DNA from: Brachybacterium equifaecis
Lineage (GTDB): Bacteria; Actinomycetota; Actinomycetes; Actinomycetales; Dermabacteraceae
Assembly: GCF_023509525.1 (NCBI RefSeq)
Contig: NZ_JAKNCJ010000001.1
Span: 248,001 to 312,000 of the forward strand
Length of the DNA stretch: 64,000 bases
Direction of reading: 5' to 3'
The position numbers were made by a program, and so were the translations under genes. Each line of letters starts with the position of its first letter. The first letter of the stretch is position 1. Of the stretch, positions 1-7,228 are shown piece after piece. Below the pieces are notes generated by a model. The model was not told the origin of the DNA, ran no database searches, and worked only from the letters and a program-made list of their open reading frames with translations.

Positions 1-530
1 GTCCCCTTGCAGCCGCCTTCGACTCCGGCCGACGTCGGCTCGCCGAGGATCGCGAAGTCCGCTTCGAGCCACTGCGGCTTCTCCCGGGCGATGCGGGTGA
101 GGGAGTTGTCGGCGGCGGCGACCTCCTCGTGGTCGTAGAAGATCCACGTGAGGTCGACGTCCGGCTCCGCGGCCTCGACGGCGAGCTGGAGGAAGACGGC
201 CACTCCGCCCTTCATGTCGCAGCTCCCCCGGCCGACGAGCTCTTCGACGCCGTCCCGGGTGCGCAGCGAGGAGGGGAGATTGCCCGCGACGGGGACCGTG
301 TCGAGGTGCCCGGCGAGCAGCACGCGCTGGTCACGGCCGAGCTCGGTGCGCGCGAGGACCGTGTCGCCGTCGCGCTCGATGCGCAGGTGCGGAGCGTGGG
401 CGCGCAGGGCCGCCTCCACGGCATCCGCGAGCGCGCGCTCGTTCCCGGAGACCGATTCGATGTCGATGATCTGCCGGGTGAGGTCCAGGATGTCGGCGCG
501 CGGATCGAGAGCGGGGGCGGCGTGGTTCAT
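1..530 (-). CDS. dapE: Succinyl-diaminopimelate desuccinylase, N-terminal part (cut by window edge)
   Basis: DapE hydrolyses N-succinyl-LL-2,6-diaminopimelate to LL-diaminopimelate and succinate, in the cytoplasm, for lysine and peptidoglycan synthesis. The first 176 residues are visible; the rest lies beyond base 1. They carry the M20 metallopeptidase signatures in order: GHLDTVP (His75 metal ligand, Asp77), GRGSCDMKGG with the bridging Asp105, and YDHEEV with the catalytic and metal-binding Glu135-Glu136. The visible end, ILGEPT followed by EGGCKG, is typical of actinobacterial DapE. The ATG at 528-530 has no Shine-Dalgarno; a weak CACGAT lies six bases upstream, so the mRNA may be leaderless. 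It is divergent from the GntR gene. dapD and dapC lie within 18 kb, which supports DapE over other M20 amidohydrolases. Confidence 0.9.
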   Translation of the reverse strand, partial: MNHAAPALDPRADILDLTRQIIDIESVSGNERALADAVEAALRAHAPHLRIERDGDTVLARTELGRDQRVLLAGHLDTVPVAGNLPSSLRTRDGVEELVGRGSCDMKGGVAVFLQLAVEAAEPDVDLTWIFYDHEEVAAADNSLTRIAREKPQWLEADFAILGEPTSAGVEGGCKG

Positions 531-568
531 GGAGCCATCGTGGCACGTCGCCCAGCAGCCGCGCGGAA

Positions 569-616
569 CTGTATCGGGATGACCGATACAGACTGTATGG
601 TGGGGAGCAGTACAGT
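569..616. promoter_or_regulatory. Two inverted repeats upstream of the GntR gene (probable operator)
   Basis: A perfect 9-bp inverted repeat, CTGTATCGG/CCGATACAG, occupies 569-577 and 583-591. A second, ACTGTA/TACAGT, occupies 592-597 and 611-616. Both are built from CTGTA/TACAG half-sites and sit directly upstream of the GntR-type gene at 639, between it and the divergent dapE start. Autoregulation by the adjacent regulator is the simplest reading. Confidence 0.6.
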
Positions 617-638
617 CGACTGCCGCGGGAGGCGCACC

Positions 639-1040
639 ATGGACCTGCAGATCCTCATCGAGACGGATGCCGAGGCGCCCGCCTGGGCCCAGGTGCGCGA
701 TCAGCTCACCGCTGCCATCGCGAGCGGGCGCCTGCGCGAGGGCGACCGGCTGGAATCGGTGCGAGGGCTCGCCTCAGCGCTCGGCGTCAGCCCCGCGACG
801 ATCGTGCGGGCCTACGAGGCGCTGCGCGAGGACGGTCTGATCAGCACCGCTGCGACCGCGCGCGCGACGGTGGTCGTGGGCAGGTGGCCGGAGCCGGCAC
901 GCAGATCGTGGGAGGCCGCCCTCGAGCGCGTCCTCGCCGGGGCACTCGCTCACGGCCTGGATCGCGAGCAGGCCCTCGCGCTGTGCGCCGCCGGCGCGGA
1001 CCGCGTGCTCGGCGCGCGGACCGCTGGGGGCGAGGCCTGA
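639..1040 (+). CDS. GntR-family transcriptional regulator, YtrA-like subfamily
   Basis: This 133-residue protein has an N-terminal winged helix of the GntR class (about residues 10-77: the run PAWAQVRDQL, the LRLRE-like LREGDRLESV, and the recognition region SPATIVRAYEALREDG) and only a short helical tail. There is no large FCD or UTRA ligand domain, which is the YtrA pattern. The ATG at 639 is chosen because GGGAGG precedes it at a suitable distance and the domain starts right after it. The stop TGA shares its A with the ATG of the next gene, so the regulator and membrane protein are translationally coupled. CTGTA/TACAG inverted repeats upstream suggest autoregulation. The inducer is unknown. 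Confidence 0.85.
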   Translation: MDLQILIETDAEAPAWAQVRDQLTAAIASGRLREGDRLESVRGLASALGVSPATIVRAYEALREDGLISTAATARATVVVGRWPEPARRSWEAALERVLAGALAHGLDREQALALCAAGADRVLGARTAGGEA

Positions 1041-2167
1041 TGGGCACCTCCGCAGCCCTCGCGCTGATGATCGCGGTTCCCGCGGCTCTCGTCGGGGCAG
1101 CGATGATCGCTCTGCCGGCCCTCTCGCGCTCCACCGTGCCCCTCGGGGTCGACGTCCCCTCCGATCGGGCCGGGGACCCGCGGGTGCGCTCGGCGGTGCG
1201 CGCCTACCGGTGGCGCTGCGCCGCGGTGACCGTGCTGTTCACGGCGAGCGCGGCGGCGATCCCCTTCCTCGTCGACGAGAGCAGGCCGGCGCTCCTCATG
1301 GGGCTGCTCATCGCGCTGCCGCTGCTCGAGACGGCGGCCCTGACGGCGGTCTTCGTGCGCTCCCGCCGCCCGATCCTCGCGGCGAAGCGCGCCGAGCGCT
1401 GGTTCGACGGGGCGCGCACCGCCCGCTCCGCCGTCGCGGGGCCGCTCCCCCACCGGGTGCCGGGATGGACCTGGGCCGCGCACCTCGTCGCGGTGCTCCT
1501 GGTGCTGCTGCCCCTCCCCGTCGCGGTCGCCCGGTGCGAGCACCTGCCCGATCCGTACCCCACGCACTGGGACGCCTCGGGCGCGCCCGACGCGTTCGCG
1601 CCGCTCAGCGCGGGCACGGTGCTGAGCCCGGTGTGGATCGGCCTCGGATGCGTGCTCCTGGTCGCGGGGATCGGGGCGCTGCTGCCCCGCCTGCCGATGC
1701 GCACCTTCCCCGACGGGGATGCCGACGGCGCCCCGCAGCGGGCCCGGCGCGAGCTGCGCGGGACCGCCGGACTCCTCGCCGCGGTGAACGCGGGCGTCGG
1801 ACTGCTGATGTGCGCGGTCACCCTGCCCACTCTGCTCGGACTCTCCCGAGCGCAGGGCGCGGCGCTGATGTGGGGCGGGTTCGTCGCGCTGAATGTGATG
1901 GTGATCGGCGGGATCATCGCGGTGGCGGTGCGGAGGCGCCGCGAGCCGTGGGATCCCGCGAAGGGCGAGATGGAATCGGCCGACGAGGACTCGCGCTGGA
2001 TCGGGGGACTGCTCTACGCGGATCGGAGCGACCCGTCGGTTCTGGTGCCGAAGCGCAATGGCATCGGGTACACGCTGAACCTCGCGAGCACGGGAGGGAT
2101 GATCGCGACCGCGCTGCTGGTGCTGCTGGTCGCAGGTTCCCTGGCCCTGCCGTTCCTGGTGGCCTGA
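1040..2167 (+). CDS. Polytopic membrane protein with DUF1648- and DUF5808-like segments
   Basis: The 375-residue protein has about eight hydrophobic spans. Between spans, around residues 168-185, it contains the run LPDPYPTHWDASGAPD, resembling DUF1648 (short P.HWD.SG.PD motif). Near the C-terminus the segment WIGGLLYADRSDP, followed by PKRNGIG, resembles DUF5808. Proteins of this class commonly pair with YtrA-type GntR regulators, as here, where the start overlaps the regulator's stop by one base. Roles in envelope stress or immunity to membrane-active peptides have been proposed for relatives (SdpI-like); the sequence does not prove that here. A strong hairpin ends the unit at 2174-2241. 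Confidence 0.75.
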   Translation: MGTSAALALMIAVPAALVGAAMIALPALSRSTVPLGVDVPSDRAGDPRVRSAVRAYRWRCAAVTVLFTASAAAIPFLVDESRPALLMGLLIALPLLETAALTAVFVRSRRPILAAKRAERWFDGARTARSAVAGPLPHRVPGWTWAAHLVAVLLVLLPLPVAVARCEHLPDPYPTHWDASGAPDAFAPLSAGTVLSPVWIGLGCVLLVAGIGALLPRLPMRTFPDGDADGAPQRARRELRGTAGLLAAVNAGVGLLMCAVTLPTLLGLSRAQGAALMWGGFVALNVMVIGGIIAVAVRRRREPWDPAKGEMESADEDSRWIGGLLYADRSDPSVLVPKRNGIGYTLNLASTGGMIATALLVLLVAGSLALPFLVA

Positions 2168-2173
2168 GGGACA

Positions 2174-2241
2174 CTGGAGCGCCCTGGATTCCGTACCGAT
2201 TCTCCTTGCCGAGACTCGGAACGGAACCCAGGGCGCTTCAG
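2174..2241. terminator. Very long hairpin after the GntR/DUF1648 operon
   Basis: The arms 2174-2204 and 2211-2241 pair over 31 positions with three mismatches and one G-T wobble around a 6-base loop, starting seven bases after the stop codon. There is no T-tract, as is usual in high-GC actinobacteria. It is longer than an ordinary terminator and could also be a repeat element. Confidence 0.6.
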
Positions 2242-2417
2242 CGAGTCCCAGCGACCGCTCGAACCCCGGCCGACCAGGGTGTTGCCACGACGCTAAGACA
2301 CCGCCACCCTCAACGTGCCCCATAACGATATGGTCACGTTCCCACGCCCCCGAGTGTGAGTCATGGCACTCTTATCCTCGAAGAAGCCCTGCACCAAAAC
2401 CACCCAGGAGTGCACCC

Positions 2418-2804
2418 ATGCGAACCACGATCACTTAGGCGGCGAGGCTGCTTTTTGCGACAGCCCTGTCGTTCACACTGCTCGCGGCCCCCTCGACTGC
2501 AACAGCGGAACAACCTCTCGCCACCCAGGCCTCGCACGAGATGATGGCAGCCTGGATACCTTACGATTACGTTAACTACACAACGAACACCAAATGCAAT
2601 AATCGCCTCAGGTATCTCCGCACCCAATATCCCGACATGCACCTCGGGAACACGGAGTGCCGGGCAGTATCGGTACTGCAATGCCCGCCGAAGACCGTGT
2701 ATTGGATCTACATTCTCGACAAGGCTGGGTACCGTGTTGCAGGAATTTCCAGCGAGGCCGCTCCGCACACGATTTCTCCCGACAGCCTTTCACTGGCGTG
2801 TTAA
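2418..2804 (+). pseudogene. Small secreted Cys-containing protein gene with an in-frame TAG at codon 7
   Basis: The ATG at 2418 follows AGGAG with a 7-base gap. The frame reads MRTTIT, then TAG at 2436-2438, then a textbook signal-peptide core (ARLLFATALSFTLLAAPS, then an ATA cleavage-like site) and a mature part of about 85 residues with four cysteines (in TKCN, TECR, LQCP and at the very end, LAC), enough for two disulfides. The frame ends at TAA 2802-2804. The intact signal sequence beyond the stop shows that the stop interrupts a once-functional gene or is read through; no ATG, GTG or TTG lies early after it. GC content is visibly lower than the neighbours (about 50% at 2581-2640). I do not recognise the family. 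A sequencing error at one base would also explain it. Confidence 0.55.
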
Positions 2805-2880
2805 TAACAGCGCGACCCTCCATGTCCGTCCAGCACCCCCATCCGCCACAAGAGTTACCTGGAAGGAGCGGCTGAACACC

Positions 2881-3225
2881 TTGTTGATATTCACTGGCTC
2901 AGGACACATACTTTCCGCGGCTCTCCTCGAAGATGGGCCTGACGATATGGCCGGGGTGAGATTCGACGTCGCGGGTCGAACCGACGCAGACGATCCTTCC
3001 ACGCAGTTTCACGCAGTCATCGACTCGCTGGTCGACAGCGCCCGAACGAGACAGTGGAAGCGCCTGGTTGATACCAAGGCCGAGGCGGGAGAGCTCGTCT
3101 CGTGCCACTTTTCCGGATTCGCCACTATTACCAGCGGGCAGGATGATTCAGCGCCGCGGTACCACATCCGAACGTTCTTCATCGCCCCGGACATCTCTGC
3201 CATGCCAGGAAGATCGGATGCGTGA
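2881..3225 (+). CDS. Hypothetical protein, start uncertain (possible gene remnant)
   Basis: An open frame of about 114 codons begins at a TTG, with GGAAGGAG 12 bases upstream (2861-2868), and ends at TGA 3223-3225. The protein begins LLIFTGSGHILSAALLED and contains a mixed charged middle and the run YHIRTFFIAP near the end. No transmembrane span, signal peptide or known motif is visible. The frame stays open upstream into the preceding gene without a good start, so an earlier, larger gene may have lost its 5' end. Its base composition is intermediate between the odd patch to the left and the host genes. I do not recognise it. Confidence 0.35.
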   Translation: MLIFTGSGHILSAALLEDGPDDMAGVRFDVAGRTDADDPSTQFHAVIDSLVDSARTRQWKRLVDTKAEAGELVSCHFSGFATITSGQDDSAPRYHIRTFFIAPDISAMPGRSDA

Positions 3226-3446
3226 GGGCGGCATGACCTGAGACCGCCGTGTTCGCGGCGCGAGCAGGTGAGACTTCGGAAGCTGAGGATTCATGGCGGG
3301 AGTGTTCGAACAGCTGCTGAAAGCTTCAGCCCGACCGTTGCCGAATGGGGGCCTGCAGAATGCACCGTCGCCGCCCTCTCAGCGGTCGAGGGTCCGGCCT
3401 GGGGGCGAACGCCGAGCAGGCTGGTCCTAGTCCTGGGACCCGCTGA

Positions 3447-3929
3447 TCATGGCGTTCGTGCGTAATTCGGCAGCCGTGCAAGGACGTGGCAGACGATGAC
3501 GGCCGGGGCGAGGACCGCGAATCCTCGCCGCAGATCTGCGGCGCTCAGACCGCCCCCTTCACGCTCCAGATCATGGGCGGCCGCCCACGCCCCGGCTCCC
3601 ATGACCGGGACAGCCGTGATCACCCCGGGGGTGTACCGATGCGCCGCCACCGATGCCAGAAGATGCGTGCCGACGTGCGCCCCGAGCCCCGCGAGAACGG
3701 CGCGATAGAGCCGGGAGCTGCCGTTCGAGGTCGCGCCCCGGAGGCAGGCGGCACCGACCAGGATTCCCATTGCCCCGACCGCCGTCCAGGACTGCCGGGC
3801 ATCCATGCGGAGCCGCGACCGCCCCGTGCGCGCCGCGAGGACGTCGCAGGCATCAGGGAAGGTCAGCGCCTCTTCGACATCATGGAGCGCCCATGCCGTG
3901 AAGAGCATCAGCGGCCCGCGAGCGCGCAT
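3447..3929 (-). CDS. HXXEE-domain membrane protein
   Basis: This 160-residue protein has several hydrophobic segments and the sequence HDVEE at residues 16-20, the defining motif of the HXXEE family, followed by a membrane span and a conserved-looking HVGTHLLAS run near residue 88. The family is small, membrane-bound and of unknown function; the His and Glu residues suggest metal binding or catalysis within the membrane, which is inference. The gene starts six bases after the stop of the FAD/NAD(P)-binding protein and is the last gene of that operon. An internal ATG at residue 8 is an alternative start. Confidence 0.7.
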   Translation of the reverse strand: MRARGPLMLFTAWALHDVEEALTFPDACDVLAARTGRSRLRMDARQSWTAVGAMGILVGAACLRGATSNGSSRLYRAVLAGLGAHVGTHLLASVAAHRYTPGVITAVPVMGAGAWAAAHDLEREGGGLSAADLRRGFAVLAPAVIVCHVLARLPNYARTP

Positions 3930-3935
3930 GGCCGC

Positions 3936-5690
3936 TCAGGCCCCGCCGAAGGCCGCGAGGCGGCGGGCGACGACCTCGGCGTGGTGCAGGAGCTGCGCTC
4001 CCGTGCCGGGCTCGGCGGTGATCGCGGAGCCGGGCTGGGCTGTGGAGACCGGGACGCCGACCATGAGGCGGCGGGTGAAGACGCGGCCGTCCTTCGCGAT
4101 CGGGCAGTACAGGCCGTCCACGGCGATCGAGCCCGTCGGGAGGGGCCGGCCCGTGCCGCGGGAGGTCTTCGAGTCGGCGCGCACCTCGCCGCGCGAGCGC
4201 CAGGCCTGCAGCAGCGGCGCGGTGTACGCGTTCAGCTCGACCGGCGGCAGGTGCGCCTCCAGCACCCCGTCGCACAGCGCGACATCCTCCGGGCCGGAGC
4301 CCGTGGTCACGCGGTAAGCGCCAGCAGCGTCGTCCACGTCGAGCCTCATCCCGGGGCCGGTGAAGCGCAGCAGCCCCGCCTCTTCGAGCGCGAGCACCTG
4401 GCGGGCGCGCAGCACAGGCGGGCCCGAGGCCCAGGAGGCGAAGGCGTTGCGGAGGTGGCCGTCGATGTCGCGCGACAGGGATTCGCTCGTGTAGGCGCCG
4501 AGGTCCACGAGCTGGTTCACCTGGATCCGGCAGGCGGTGAGCACGCGGAAGATCAGCAGCCAGGCGGGGCTCGGGGCGGCCGCGTCGGCGAGCGCCGCGC
4601 GCAGCAGGTCGCGGGTGCGCACGTGCGCGTCCTCGATGGCCCCTCCGCGCCGGCCCAGCGGGAAGAGGATCCGCAGCACCGCCTTCTCGCTCGCGAGCTC
4701 CCGGTACCCGGCGGCACCCAGGGCGCGCACGAGCTCGGCGAGGATCAGCGGCATGACGTCGGCTTCATGGTCCAGCCCCGCTTCGCGCACGGACAGCTCC
4801 ATGACGCGCTCGGAGGTGAGGATCCGGGGCACATAGGGATCGGGAAGGTACGGGCTGACGTCGGGCTTCGGGCGGTAGACCATCCCGGACCTCGAGCCCA
4901 CGAGCAGCTGCGGCTCGGCGCCGACGGGCGCATACCGCAGCCCGCTCGGAGCGTTCGCGTCCTCCTCGAAGCGGCCGCCAGCGGCCTCGGTGATCATGCC
5001 GATCGCGTCGTAGAAGTTGAGCCCCATGCCCTGCACGGCGACGCGCTCGCGGCCGAGGAGACGGCGGTAGTCGACCTCGAGCGGGTTCGCGGGGGCGATG
5101 TGGACGAGTCCGTACCGCTGCGCGGCGTGCTCCATGATCTGCGAGCGGGGGCCCGGGGCGGTGCCCAGATGTCCGAGCGCGAGCGCGACGGCGTCGGCCG
5201 CGAGCACCTCGCCGGTCGACAGGCGGATCTCCTGGGGGCCGTCGGCCTCACCGGTGACGTCGACCGCTTCGGCGGCATGGCGGATGATCCGCAGGCGCGC
5301 GGGATCGGCGTCGCGCTCGGCGCGCTCGAGGACGGCGGCGAGGTACCGGCCGTGCTCGGCGCGCGGGGCGAAGTCCGCGGGGCCGAGGCCCCGCGGGGCG
5401 AGGTGCTCGGCGAGGGTCTCCCGGTGCGGGACGGGCAGCACGGGCCTGCAGGTGGGATCGGGGTACATCGTGGTCTGCGCGGTGGTGGTGTTCATCAGCA
5501 GCACGGGGCTCTGGTCGCAGCGCCAGACCGCGCCGCCGAGACCGACGGCCGGATCGATCAGGTGCACCGTCAACGTCCCCTGCCACGAATCGGCCAGCGA
5601 CGCGGCCGTGAGGCGCTCGATGATCGCGGTGCCGCGCGGCCCCGCACCGATCACGGCGACCGTGCGGAGCGGGGCGGCGGGGGTGGTCAT
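3936..5690 (-). CDS. FAD/NAD(P)-binding protein, YdhS-like (COG4529 type)
   Basis: The 584-residue protein opens with a Rossmann dinucleotide-binding loop, VIGAGPRG (residues 13-20), followed by a GGAVW/LLMNTTTAQTTMYPD region and a second nucleotide-site-like ALGHLG, as in the FAD-NAD(P)-binding family typified by YdhS. Such proteins resemble flavin N-hydroxylating monooxygenases, but their substrates are mostly unknown. Its ATG overlaps the stop of the upstream permease by four bases (ATGA), so the two are translationally coupled. A plausible but unproven idea is that the permease imports the amino acid or amine that this flavoprotein oxidises. The C-terminal part (after about residue 300) has no motif I can name. 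Confidence 0.8.
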   Translation of the reverse strand: MTTPAAPLRTVAVIGAGPRGTAIIERLTAASLADSWQGTLTVHLIDPAVGLGGAVWRCDQSPVLLMNTTTAQTTMYPDPTCRPVLPVPHRETLAEHLAPRGLGPADFAPRAEHGRYLAAVLERAERDADPARLRIIRHAAEAVDVTGEADGPQEIRLSTGEVLAADAVALALGHLGTAPGPRSQIMEHAAQRYGLVHIAPANPLEVDYRRLLGRERVAVQGMGLNFYDAIGMITEAAGGRFEEDANAPSGLRYAPVGAEPQLLVGSRSGMVYRPKPDVSPYLPDPYVPRILTSERVMELSVREAGLDHEADVMPLILAELVRALGAAGYRELASEKAVLRILFPLGRRGGAIEDAHVRTRDLLRAALADAAAPSPAWLLIFRVLTACRIQVNQLVDLGAYTSESLSRDIDGHLRNAFASWASGPPVLRARQVLALEEAGLLRFTGPGMRLDVDDAAGAYRVTTGSGPEDVALCDGVLEAHLPPVELNAYTAPLLQAWRSRGEVRADSKTSRGTGRPLPTGSIAVDGLYCPIAKDGRVFTRRLMVGVPVSTAQPGSAITAEPGTGAQLLHHAEVVARRLAAFGGA

Positions 5691-7099
5691 CCCTCCAGTA
5701 TCGGGGATGCGGGGCGGCGGCCGACACCGCGCGCCAGCAGCACCACCGCTCCGATGACCGCCCACACGGAGCCCACGAGCAGCGCCAGGTGCGAGATGTT
5801 CACGAGCACCGCGAGCAGCACGAGCGCGCCGACCGCCGGGATCAGCACATGCACGGGCCAGGAGATCGCTCCCCCGCGGCGCCGCAGCACGAAGTAGCCG
5901 ATGACCGAGAGGTGCACCAGGGTGAAGCCGACGAGCGCGCCGACGTCGACGATCGAGACCACGCGGTCGAGCCCGTCGGCGCGCGTCGCCGCCCAGATGG
6001 AGACGACCACGTTCGCGGCGGCGACGACGAGAATCCCGAGGAAGGGCGCGCCGCTGCGCGCGGAGATGCGGGACAGCGCGCGCGGGAGCGAGCCCGAGCG
6101 GCCCATGTCCATGAGCACGCGGGAGGCGGCGGACTGCCCGACGAGCGCAGCGAAGGCCGCGCCGGCCGCCTTCGCGAGCGCGAGCAGCCAGTGCAGGGCC
6201 GGGGAGATCGACTCGTCGACCATCGTGTAATAGGCGGCGCCCTGGAGCGAGGGATCTGCCTGGAGCTCGGCGGTGCTCAGCGGGCTCAGCAGCGCGCCGA
6301 TGTAGGTCTGCGCCATGAACAGCAGCCCCGCGATGACGAGGCAGGCGAGCGTGGCCCGGCCGATGACGCGGGAGCTTCCGGTGGTCTCCTCGGCGAAGGT
6401 GGCGAGCGCGTCGAAGCCGAGGTAGCTGAGCACGGCGATCGCGACGGCAGAGAGGATCAGGCTCCAGTCGAGCCCCGCCGCGCCCCCGGTCAGCGGATCG
6501 AGCCAGGGCCGCACCGGTCCGCTCTGGACGAGCGTGACGACGCCCGCGATCAGCACGATCAGCAGCACGATCACCTCGATGATCACCACGGCCATCGAGA
6601 CGCGCGCGGTGACGCCGACGCCCGAGAGGTTCAGGGCGGTCGTCGCGATCACCGCGATCGCCACGAACACCCACACCGGGACCGCGGGGAACAGGGAGTT
6701 CAGCGCGATGCCGGTGAAGAGGTAGGCGACGGACGGGATGAGGATGTAGTCCAGCAGCACCATCCATCCGGCCATGTGCCCGGTGCGCGGGCCGAAGGCC
6801 TCGGAGGCGTAGGCGAACACGGTGCCGGCGCGCGGCACCGCGCGGGACATGACCGCGTAGCTGGAGGCGGTGAGCGCCATCGCGAGGGTCGCCACGAGGT
6901 ACACGATCGGCACGACGCCGCCCGAGCGGGCATCGAGCGCACCCCACACGCCGACGGCCGCGGCGGGCCCGATGAACACGAGGCCGTAGGCGATGAGCTG
7001 GGTGAAGGAGACGCTGCGGCGCAGCGCCGGGGCGGCGGTCGCGCCCGAATCGGCGGCTGAGGCGGGCCCCGAGGTCTCGGCAGAGGGAAGGGAGGTCAT
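5687..7099 (-). CDS. APC-superfamily amino acid/amine permease
   Basis: This 470-residue polytopic protein has about 12 membrane spans. It begins after a 30-residue soluble N-terminus with SFTQLIAYGLVFIGPAAAVG, the unwound first helix typical of the APC family, and includes FDALATFAEE, the helix-6 motif (F-D-x-x-A-x-x-x-E-E) shared by APC transporters for amino acids or polyamines. It is the first gene of an operon with the flavoprotein (4-nt overlap) and the HXXEE protein. TAAGCT at 7106-7111 lies exactly six bases before the ATG, so the transcript may start at the ATG itself. Substrate cannot be told from sequence. Confidence 0.88.
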   Translation of the reverse strand: MTSLPSAETSGPASAADSGATAAPALRRSVSFTQLIAYGLVFIGPAAAVGVWGALDARSGGVVPIVYLVATLAMALTASSYAVMSRAVPRAGTVFAYASEAFGPRTGHMAGWMVLLDYILIPSVAYLFTGIALNSLFPAVPVWVFVAIAVIATTALNLSGVGVTARVSMAVVIIEVIVLLIVLIAGVVTLVQSGPVRPWLDPLTGGAAGLDWSLILSAVAIAVLSYLGFDALATFAEETTGSSRVIGRATLACLVIAGLLFMAQTYIGALLSPLSTAELQADPSLQGAAYYTMVDESISPALHWLLALAKAAGAAFAALVGQSAASRVLMDMGRSGSLPRALSRISARSGAPFLGILVVAAANVVVSIWAATRADGLDRVVSIVDVGALVGFTLVHLSVIGYFVLRRRGGAISWPVHVLIPAVGALVLLAVLVNISHLALLVGSVWAVIGAVVLLARGVGRRPASPILEG

Positions 7100-7105
7100 G
7101 CATCC

Positions 7106-7111
7106 AGCTTA
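7106..7111 (-). promoter_or_regulatory. Candidate leaderless -10 box for the APC permease
   Basis: TAAGCT on the minus strand is followed by six bases and then the ATG at 7097-7099. This matches the TAnnnT-N6-ATG pattern seen at several other genes in the window and replaces a Shine-Dalgarno, which is absent. Confidence 0.45.
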
Positions 7112-7228
7112 TGCGGCACCCGCTCTTCCTTTATGGGTCGCGTGTCCTGCTGTGACGGTATCGCCACACTTCGGTCGCCGCGAGACCCCTGGAGCCGAGG
7201 AGGCGCTGCTGCGCATCCCGTCGGCCTC

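Noticed and set aside
129-638. Long plus-strand open frame running into the GntR gene
   Set aside because: It is antisense to dapE and has no family features; the GntR domain starts at the ATG 639 with a proper ribosome-binding site.
950-2323. Minus-strand 457-codon open frame opposite the DUF1648 gene
   Set aside because: Low-complexity Arg/His/Gln-rich translation typical of an antisense frame in high-GC DNA; the plus strand encodes a coherent membrane protein.
3268-3465. 65-codon plus-strand frame before the HXXEE gene
   Set aside because: No ribosome-binding site, no recognisable features, and it overlaps the end of the HXXEE gene.
3486-5897. 803-codon plus-strand frame
   Set aside because: It is the complement of the FAD/NAD(P)-binding gene and its translation is biased and featureless.
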